Below are positions 59,548 to 64,000 of a stretch of 64,000 nt of DNA, in pieces. This DNA comes from Clostridium sp. (GTDB taxonomy: Bacteria; Cyanobacteriota; Vampirovibrionia; Gastranaerophilales; Gastranaerophilaceae), in contig JAHALR010000007.1 of the NCBI GenBank assembly GCA_018362895.1, positions 44,696 through 108,695 on the forward strand. Direction: 5' to 3'. The first letter of the stretch is position 1, and each line of letters opens with the position of its first letter. The notes under the pieces are model-generated. The model ran no database searches. It was not told the DNA's origin and saw only the letters and a list, made by a program, of their open reading frames with translations. The position numbers and the translations under genes were made by a program.

Positions 59548-60090
59548 CTATTTTTTACCTGTTTTACCTGCTTTACGTCTTACGTATTCACCTTCGTATC
59601 TAACACCTTTTCCTTTGTATACTTCAGGAGGTCTCTTGCTTCTAATTTCAGCAGCTACATCACCAACCATTTGTTTGTTAGCACCTGTAACAGTGATTTT
59701 TGTGTTAGCTTCAACAGAAATTTTGATTCCTTCCGGAGGAGTAACCAGAATCGGATGAGAATAACCTAATACAAGATTCAGGTTAGAGCCTTCCATGTTA
59801 GCTCTGTAACCAACACCTTGAATTTCTAATTTTTTAGTGAATCCGTTTTTAACACCTTCAACAGCATTGTGGATTAAAGTTCTTGAAAGTCCCCATAAAG
59901 CTCTTGCTTTTCTGTCGTTGTGATCAGCTATGTCAACGATGAGTTCTTTACCTTCCATTTTAACAATTACTTCAGGGCGAACTTCAACTGTTTCTGTACC
60001 CAAAGGTCCTTTAGCTGTAACAACCTGACCGTCGATTTTAACTTCAACGCCGTCCGGTATTATAACAGGTTTTTTACCTATACGTGACAT
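59548..60090 (-). CDS. rplF: 50S ribosomal protein L6
   Basis: 180 aa. Two L6 domains; the signature PEVYKGKGVRYEGEYVRRKAGK at the C terminus and the start MSRIGKKPVIIPDGVEV are typical. It sits at the base of the L7/L12 stalk. It lies in conserved order after rpsH, and the unrecognised 59219 gene follows eight bases later. Confidence 0.97.
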   Translation of the reverse strand: MSRIGKKPVIIPDGVEVKIDGQVVTAKGPLGTETVEVRPEVIVKMEGKELIVDIADHNDRKARALWGLSRTLIHNAVEGVKNGFTKKLEIQGVGYRANMEGSNLNLVLGYSHPILVTPPEGIKISVEANTKITVTGANKQMVGDVAAEIRSKRPPEVYKGKGVRYEGEYVRRKAGKTGKK

Positions 60091-60144
60091 TTTTTTATCT
60101 CCAATTATATTTATTAACTAATCATTTATAAAATAGCGGCATTA

Positions 60145-60540
60145 CTACCATACATAGCAAATTATTTCGCCACCCAAATTTTCTTTTCTAGCTTTTCTGT
60201 CAGTCATAAGACCTTTGCTTGTAGAAATAATAGCAATACCCAAACCGCCAAATACTTGCGGAAGGTCTTTTGCTTTAGAATAAACTCTCAAACCTGTTTT
60301 TGAAATTCTTTTCAAGTTTGAAATTACAGGTTTGTTAGTTTCATCATATTTCAAAGTTATTGAAAGAACTTTGAATTTTCCAACTTCTTTTTCTGTGTAA
60401 TCAGTGATGTAACCTTCCTCTTTCAAAACTTTAGCCAATTCAACTTTAAGTTTTGAAGAAGGCATTTCAACTTCTTCATGAGAAACGATGTTAGCGTTTC
60501 TGATTCTTGTGAGCATATCTGCTATCGGATCTGTAAACAT
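60145..60540 (-). CDS. rpsH: 30S ribosomal protein S8
   Basis: 131 aa. The start MFTDPIADMLTRIRNA and the central RISKTGLRVYSKAKDLPQVFGGLGIAI are standard; the end GGEIICYVW is the RNA-binding loop. In other bacteria S8 binds 16S rRNA and also represses its own operon by binding mRNA near rplE. Here it follows rpsN. Confidence 0.97.
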   Translation of the reverse strand: MFTDPIADMLTRIRNANIVSHEEVEMPSSKLKVELAKVLKEEGYITDYTEKEVGKFKVLSITLKYDETNKPVISNLKRISKTGLRVYSKAKDLPQVFGGLGIAIISTSKGLMTDRKARKENLGGEIICYVW

Positions 60541-60621
60541 TTTAATTATTTCCTTTACTACTTACTTGAACAAATTATTACCTTTAATCCGGCGTCAGGC
60601 AGTATAGTAAAGCAATTGGTA

Positions 60622-60828
60622 TTACCAGCTTGCTTTAACTACACCGGGTAATAAACCTTCATGAGCCATTTTTCTCAAGCAAATTCTGCAAAGACCAAAA
60701 TCTCTGTGGAATCCGTGAGGACGGCCGCATACAGAACATCTGTTATGAAGTCTTACTCTTGGGTATTTGCCCTTAGAGACAAGATATTCTCTTCTTTGTT
60801 CTTTAGCTATCATTGATTTTTTAGCCAC
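60622..60828 (-). CDS. rpsN: 30S ribosomal protein S14, zinc-binding type
   Basis: 68 aa, close to the short zinc form. Four cysteines at C31, C34, C47 and C50 (CSVCGRPHGF...CRIC) form the zinc site, so this is the C+ (rpsZ-like) type rather than the long zinc-free S14. It begins MAKKSMIAKEQRRE, with AGGAG a few bases upstream. It lies between rplE and rpsH in the usual order. Confidence 0.96.
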   Translation of the reverse strand: MAKKSMIAKEQRREYLVSKGKYPRVRLHNRCSVCGRPHGFHRDFGLCRICLRKMAHEGLLPGVVKASW

Positions 60829-60874
60829 GATTTTCTCCTTTTTTATGCAATATTTTGCATTAACATTTTATTAA

Positions 60875-61438
60875 TTAAGCTTGTGATTTCTTTTTGAACG
60901 GCATACCAAGTTCTGTTAACAAAGCTCTGGCTTCTTCGTCAGTTTTTGCAGTTGTAATAACAGAAATATTCATACCAAATACTGCATCAACTTCATCATA
61001 AGAAATCTCAGGGAACAGTGTTTGTTCTTTCAAACCTAATGTATAGTTGCCTCTACCGTCAAAACTTTTAGAAGAAATCCCTCTAAAGTCACGGATTCTG
61101 GGGAGTACTACACAGATAAGTTTTTGTAAGAAATCATACATTCTTTCACCTCTGAGAGTAACCATACAACCAACAGGCATACCTTCTCTCAGCTTGAATG
61201 AAGAAATAGATTGTTTTGCTTTTGTAATTACAGCCTTTTGACCTGCAATTTTTGTTAACTGTTTTACGATTGTTTCAGCCAGTTTAGAGTTGTGACAAGC
61301 TTCACCAACACCCATATTGATAACAATTTTGTTCAATTTAGGAATCTGGTTAACATTTTCATAACCAAACTGTGATTTCAAAGATTCTTTAACTTCTTCT
61401 TCGTATCTAACTTTTAAGTCTTTAGTTAATGTTGTCAT
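60875..61438 (-). CDS. rplE: 50S ribosomal protein L5
   Basis: 187 aa. Typical: PKLNKIVINMGVGEA, RGERMYDFLQKLI, RDFRGIS and a C-terminal GMNISVITTAKTDEEAR. It binds 5S rRNA and helps form the central protuberance. Upstream, between it and rplX, there is an unusual pair of hairpins (61469-61503). Confidence 0.97.
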   Translation of the reverse strand: MTTLTKDLKVRYEEEVKESLKSQFGYENVNQIPKLNKIVINMGVGEACHNSKLAETIVKQLTKIAGQKAVITKAKQSISSFKLREGMPVGCMVTLRGERMYDFLQKLICVVLPRIRDFRGISSKSFDGRGNYTLGLKEQTLFPEISYDEVDAVFGMNISVITTAKTDEEARALLTELGMPFKKKSQA

Positions 61439-61468
61439 TTTTCTTTCCTTTTTGTAGAATGTGCCTTC

Positions 61469-61503
61469 ATTATGTCACAAACATAATTGTTTTGCCAAAA
61501 CAA
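61469..61503 (-). promoter_or_regulatory. Two adjacent hairpins between rplX and rplE
   Basis: ATTATGT/ACATAAT (61469-61475 and 61481-61487) and TTGTTTTG/CAAAACAA (61487-61494 and 61496-61503) are perfect arms. They lie in the 103-base gap before rplE, the position where S8 controls the spc operon in E. coli, but the sequence is not the known S8 site. Confidence 0.5.
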
Positions 61504-61541
61504 GACACCCATACTTAATCTAATACGGAAACGCCTTCGGC

Positions 61542-61892
61542 TTAGGCGTCTAGTTGTTCGCCGCATTTCTTGCAAACACGGACTTTCTTGCCATCTACGA
61601 TATCATGTTTGATTCTTGTAGCTTTTTCGCAAGATGAACAGTAAACCATTACCTTTGAAGAATCAACAGGTGCTTCAATTTTGTTCAAACCACCTTGAAT
61701 TCCAGCCATTGGATTCGGTTTTTGCGCTTTTGTTACCATATTTGCACCTTCAACAATTACTTTATTTTCAGATGCTATGATTTTTTTTACGTTACCGATT
61801 TTGCCTTTATCTTTACCGGAAGTAAGGATAACTCTGTCACCGGTTTTAATATGCAAATCGTGTTTTTCTACTGGTTTCTTATTGTTTTTCAT
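61542..61892 (-). CDS. rplX: 50S ribosomal protein L24
   Basis: 116 aa. KOW motif IKTGDRVILTSGKDKGKIGNVKKI near residue 15; the C-terminal part has a Cys4 zinc ribbon, VYCSSCEKATRI...VCKKCGE. It initiates 50S assembly. The start is the ATG 61892 after AAGGAAAGAAC; the open frame to 61931 is not used. It is followed by a long gap with two hairpins before rplE. Confidence 0.96.
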   Translation of the reverse strand: MKNNKKPVEKHDLHIKTGDRVILTSGKDKGKIGNVKKIIASENKVIVEGANMVTKAQKPNPMAGIQGGLNKIEAPVDSSKVMVYCSSCEKATRIKHDIVDGKKVRVCKKCGEQLDA

Positions 61893-61902
61893 TGTTCTTT
61901 CC

Positions 61903-62271
61903 TTATATAACTTCCGGAGCAAGAGAAACAATCTTCATGAAGTTTTTGTCTCTCAACTCTCTGGCAACAGGTCCAAATACACGTGTGCCTCTGGGGTTGC
62001 CGTCTTTGTTAATAATAACAGCTGCGTTTTCATCAAATCTGATGACTGAACCGTCAGCACGTTTGATATCAGCTTTTGTTCTGACAACAACTGCCTTAAC
62101 AACATCAGATTTTTTAACAGCCATATTAGGAGTAGCATCTTTAACTGTTGCTACTATAACGTCACCAACGTGAGCAAATTTCTTGTTAGAACTGCCCATT
62201 ACACGAATGCAAAGAAGTTCTTTTGCACCTGTGTTGTCAGCTACGACTAATCTAGTTTCTTGTTGTATCAT
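61903..62271 (-). CDS. rplN: 50S ribosomal protein L14
   Basis: 122 aa. MIQQETRLVVADNTGAKEL, CIRVMGSS, ADIKRADGSVIRFDENAAVII and the end RDKNFMKIVSLAPEVI are typical. It contacts 16S rRNA across the subunit interface. It sits between rpsQ and rplX in the canonical order. Confidence 0.97.
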   Translation of the reverse strand: MIQQETRLVVADNTGAKELLCIRVMGSSNKKFAHVGDVIVATVKDATPNMAVKKSDVVKAVVVRTKADIKRADGSVIRFDENAAVIINKDGNPRGTRVFGPVARELRDKNFMKIVSLAPEVI

Positions 62272-62306
62272 TGTTTTAGTATCCTTTATTTATTCTTATG
62301 AAAATG

Positions 62307-62552
62307 CTATTTAGCTTTTTCAACTACTTCAGCAATTGTCCAACGTTTGTCACCAGAAATAGGTTTAGATTCAATGATTCTAACCACATCACCTTCATTG
62401 CAAACATTTTCAGCATCATGTGCTTTATATTTTTTATGAGTTTCAATGATTTTGTGATATTTCGGGTGTTTGTTATATTCAGCTACGTTTACAACAGCTG
62501 TCTTATCCATTTTGTTGCTTACAACAACGCCTGTTTTTTCTTTCTTCGGCAT
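62307..62552 (-). CDS. rpsQ: 30S ribosomal protein S17
   Basis: 81 aa. GVVVSNKMDKTAVVNV and KAHDAENVCNEGDVVRIIESKPIS follow the S17 OB-fold pattern. It is an early-binding protein of the 30S body. One base separates it from the rpmC stop. Confidence 0.96.
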   Translation of the reverse strand: MPKKEKTGVVVSNKMDKTAVVNVAEYNKHPKYHKIIETHKKYKAHDAENVCNEGDVVRIIESKPISGDKRWTIAEVVEKAK

Positions 62553-62553
62553 C

Positions 62554-62748
62554 TTACTTTACCTCTGACTTTTCTTTAATAACTGTCTTAGCTTGAGCGA
62601 TAACAGTTTTTAATTGACGGATTTGAGCTGTATTTTCAAGTTTTTGCAAAGATTTTTGCAATCTCAAATCAAACAGCTGTTTTTTCGTGTCAACGATCAA
62701 CTCTTTCAGCTCATCTATTGATTTTTCTTTAATTTCTTGTAATTTCAT
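62554..62748 (-). CDS. rpmC: 50S ribosomal protein L29
   Basis: 64 aa. Helical hairpin protein with MKLQEIKEKSIDELKEL, then KKQLFDLRLQKSLQKLENT and IRQLKTVIAQAKTV. It lies near the exit tunnel and contacts trigger factor and SRP. It is directly followed by rpsQ. Confidence 0.96.
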   Translation of the reverse strand: MKLQEIKEKSIDELKELIVDTKKQLFDLRLQKSLQKLENTAQIRQLKTVIAQAKTVIKEKSEVK

Positions 62749-62793
62749 TTGTTTTTCCTTTAATTACGATTGGTAATTATTCTTAAACTAAGC

Positions 62794-63207
62794 TTATTGA
62801 GCATCTCTTTCAATGATTTTTACATTGATAGGGAGCTTTTGAGCAGCCAATTGAAGTGACTCAATAGCTACATCTCTTTGAGGGAATTCAAGTTCAAAGA
62901 GAACTCTGCCCGGTTTAACAACAGCTACCCAGTATTCAGGGTTTCCTTTACCTTTACCCATACGGGTTTCAGCAGGTTTTGCCGTAATCGGTTTATCCGG
63001 GAAGATTTTAATCCAAACATTACCGCCTCTTTTGATGTTACGAGTCATAGCACGTCTTGCGGCTTCTATTTGTCTTGATGTAATCCAGGCAGGATCACAA
63101 GCAACTAAACCAAAGTTACCAAATTCGAGTTTCGTTCCTCTGGTTTCGTGGCCTTTCATTCTGCCTTTCATTTTCTTACGATATTTTGTTTTTTTGGGCA
63201 TTAACAT
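62794..63207 (-). CDS. rplP: 50S ribosomal protein L16
   Basis: 137 aa. It begins MLMPKKTKYRKKMKGRMKGH; further RQIEAARRAMTRNIKRGG, PAETRMGKGKGNPEYWVAVV, all standard. It organises the A-site tRNA region of the 50S subunit. Ribosome site AGGAG ten bases before the ATG. Confidence 0.97.
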   Translation of the reverse strand: MLMPKKTKYRKKMKGRMKGHETRGTKLEFGNFGLVACDPAWITSRQIEAARRAMTRNIKRGGNVWIKIFPDKPITAKPAETRMGKGKGNPEYWVAVVKPGRVLFELEFPQRDVAIESLQLAAQKLPINVKIIERDAQ

Positions 63208-63235
63208 TTTAGTGTGCTCCTAATTATTATTGTTA

Positions 63236-63967
63236 TTATTCTTCAGTTTCAACGGCTCTTTTTCTTCTTCTGCCGCCAAGTTGTTTTTCTTCTGAGTTGT
63301 TAGCTTTTTTAGCTTTGATGTTCATGTCTGCTTTTTCGCCAGGCATAAGGTTGCCTTTGAAAATCCAAACCTTAACACCAATTTTACCCATGATTGTATC
63401 AGCTTCAGCGAAACCGTAATCTACGTCAGCACGAAGTGTTTGAAGAGGAATTCTTCCTTCTTTAACCCATTCGCTTCTAGCGATTTCAGCACCGCCCAAA
63501 CGACCGGATACCATTATTTTGATACCTTGAACGCCTGATCTCATTGTTCTTTGGATAGCTTGTTTCATTGCTCTTCTGAAAGCAATACGTTTTTCCAATT
63601 GAAGTGCAATGTTTTCAGATACCAATTGTGCATCAGCATCAGTTCTAGCTACTTCAACAACGTCGATTGAAACTGTTCTTTTGATATATTTAGCTACGTC
63701 AGCTCTGAGTTCTTCAATACCTTGTCCGCCTCTTCCGACAACAATACCGGGTTTAGCTGTAACAATAGTAATGTTTACATTCTGAGCTTTTCTGGCAATC
63801 AAAATCTTTGAAATGCCTGCTGCATATAATCTTTTCTTAATATATTTTCTTAATTTGGCATCTTCTGCCACAAATTCGGAATAATCTTTCTTTTTAGCAT
63901 ACCATGTGCTTTCCCAAGGTTCGATTATACCTACTCTGAATCCTTTTGGATGTGTCTTTTGTCCCAA
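63236..63967 (-). CDS. rpsC: 30S ribosomal protein S3
   Basis: 243 aa. GQKTHPKGFRVGI at the start, the KH domain with PGIVVGRGGQGIEEL, and the C-terminal RIPLQTLRADVDYGFAEADT are standard; the end is a basic Arg/Lys tail. It forms part of the mRNA entry channel. The start codon is TTG at 63967, six bases after a strong AAGGAGG; no ATG is in frame nearby. The gene before it (rplV expected) lies beyond the window edge. Confidence 0.96.
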   Translation of the reverse strand: MGQKTHPKGFRVGIIEPWESTWYAKKKDYSEFVAEDAKLRKYIKKRLYAAGISKILIARKAQNVNITIVTAKPGIVVGRGGQGIEELRADVAKYIKRTVSIDVVEVARTDADAQLVSENIALQLEKRIAFRRAMKQAIQRTMRSGVQGIKIMVSGRLGGAEIARSEWVKEGRIPLQTLRADVDYGFAEADTIMGKIGVKVWIFKGNLMPGEKADMNIKAKKANNSEEKQLGGRRRKRAVETEE

Positions 63968-64000
63968 GGTCAGCCTCCTTAATTCTTACTACTTGCTAAT

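Noticed and set aside
63968..64000. C-terminal end of rplV expected before rpsC
   Set aside because: Only 33 bases are present and the reading frame cannot be fixed, so no feature is called.

Overview
The window is AT-rich and gene-dense, with no rRNA, tRNA, CRISPR array or mobile element that I can see. Its gene content points to a non-photosynthetic relative of Cyanobacteria, most likely the Melainabacteria/Vampirovibrionia lineage (gut Gastranaerophilales-like). The clues are a minC-minD-minE operon, a BicA-like SulP transporter, a glycogen/starch synthase, a cyanobacterial-style core gene set, many lineage-specific proteins carrying LysM, EF-hand or SFK(A/G) motifs, and no photosynthesis genes. 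This placement is inference from recognised families; no database search was possible.

Layout. 1-7.9 kb: a partial TPR protein, topA-aroE, a membrane protein and serA. 8-17.6 kb: a LysM/EF-hand protein, a peptide-binding lipoprotein, the SulP transporter, glgA, and an operon of a RicT/PSP1 protein with a soluble FlhA-C-like protein. 17.7-25 kb: aspS-nudix-HAD-ispF facing nadA-marC and a two-gene exported-protein operon. 25-31 kb: a candidate small RNA, two paralogous membrane-anchored proteins flanking ribF, an undetected small membrane protein gene, ribH and two DUF4013 proteins. 31-41 kb: dnaB, dnaK, a frameshifted Gln-rich protein, a lipoprotein gene joined to lgt, and a ClpX-type zinc finger, HEAT-like protein, ruvX and DUF1292 cluster. 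41-49 kb: uppP, TPR-queD and dnaG-rpoD. 49-54 kb: hom-thrC, an orphan DNA methyltransferase, csaB and a sugar kinase. 54-58.7 kb: a coiled-coil protein and the min operon. 58.7-64 kb: a ribosomal-protein operon on the minus strand (rpsC to rplR).

The genes cover chromosome and transcription core (topA, dnaB, dnaG, rpoD, dnaK), division-site placement (minCDE), envelope assembly (uppP, lgt, csaB) and amino acid or cofactor synthesis (aroE, serA, hom, thrC, nadA, ribF, ribH, ispF, queD). Many neighbours are translationally coupled by TAATG or ATGA overlaps.

Most notable observations. (1) Four plus-strand sites share a promoter-like layout, GCAATT-N18-TTATAT-N4-ACGAG (or a near match), three of them also with a tandem TTAA(G/T)A repeat upstream. 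They sit before signal-peptide-less LysM/EF-hand or coiled-coil proteins and one apparently non-coding transcript. (2) There are two candidate small RNAs with promoter and terminator, and one promoter-plus-terminator leader. (3) A soluble FlhA cytoplasmic-domain protein is encoded without any export apparatus nearby. (4) An unrecognised 106-residue gene lies between rplF and rplR, and the ribosomal operon stops after rplR. (5) MinE carries a long acidic tail, and the minC start region can be masked by an 11-bp pairing.
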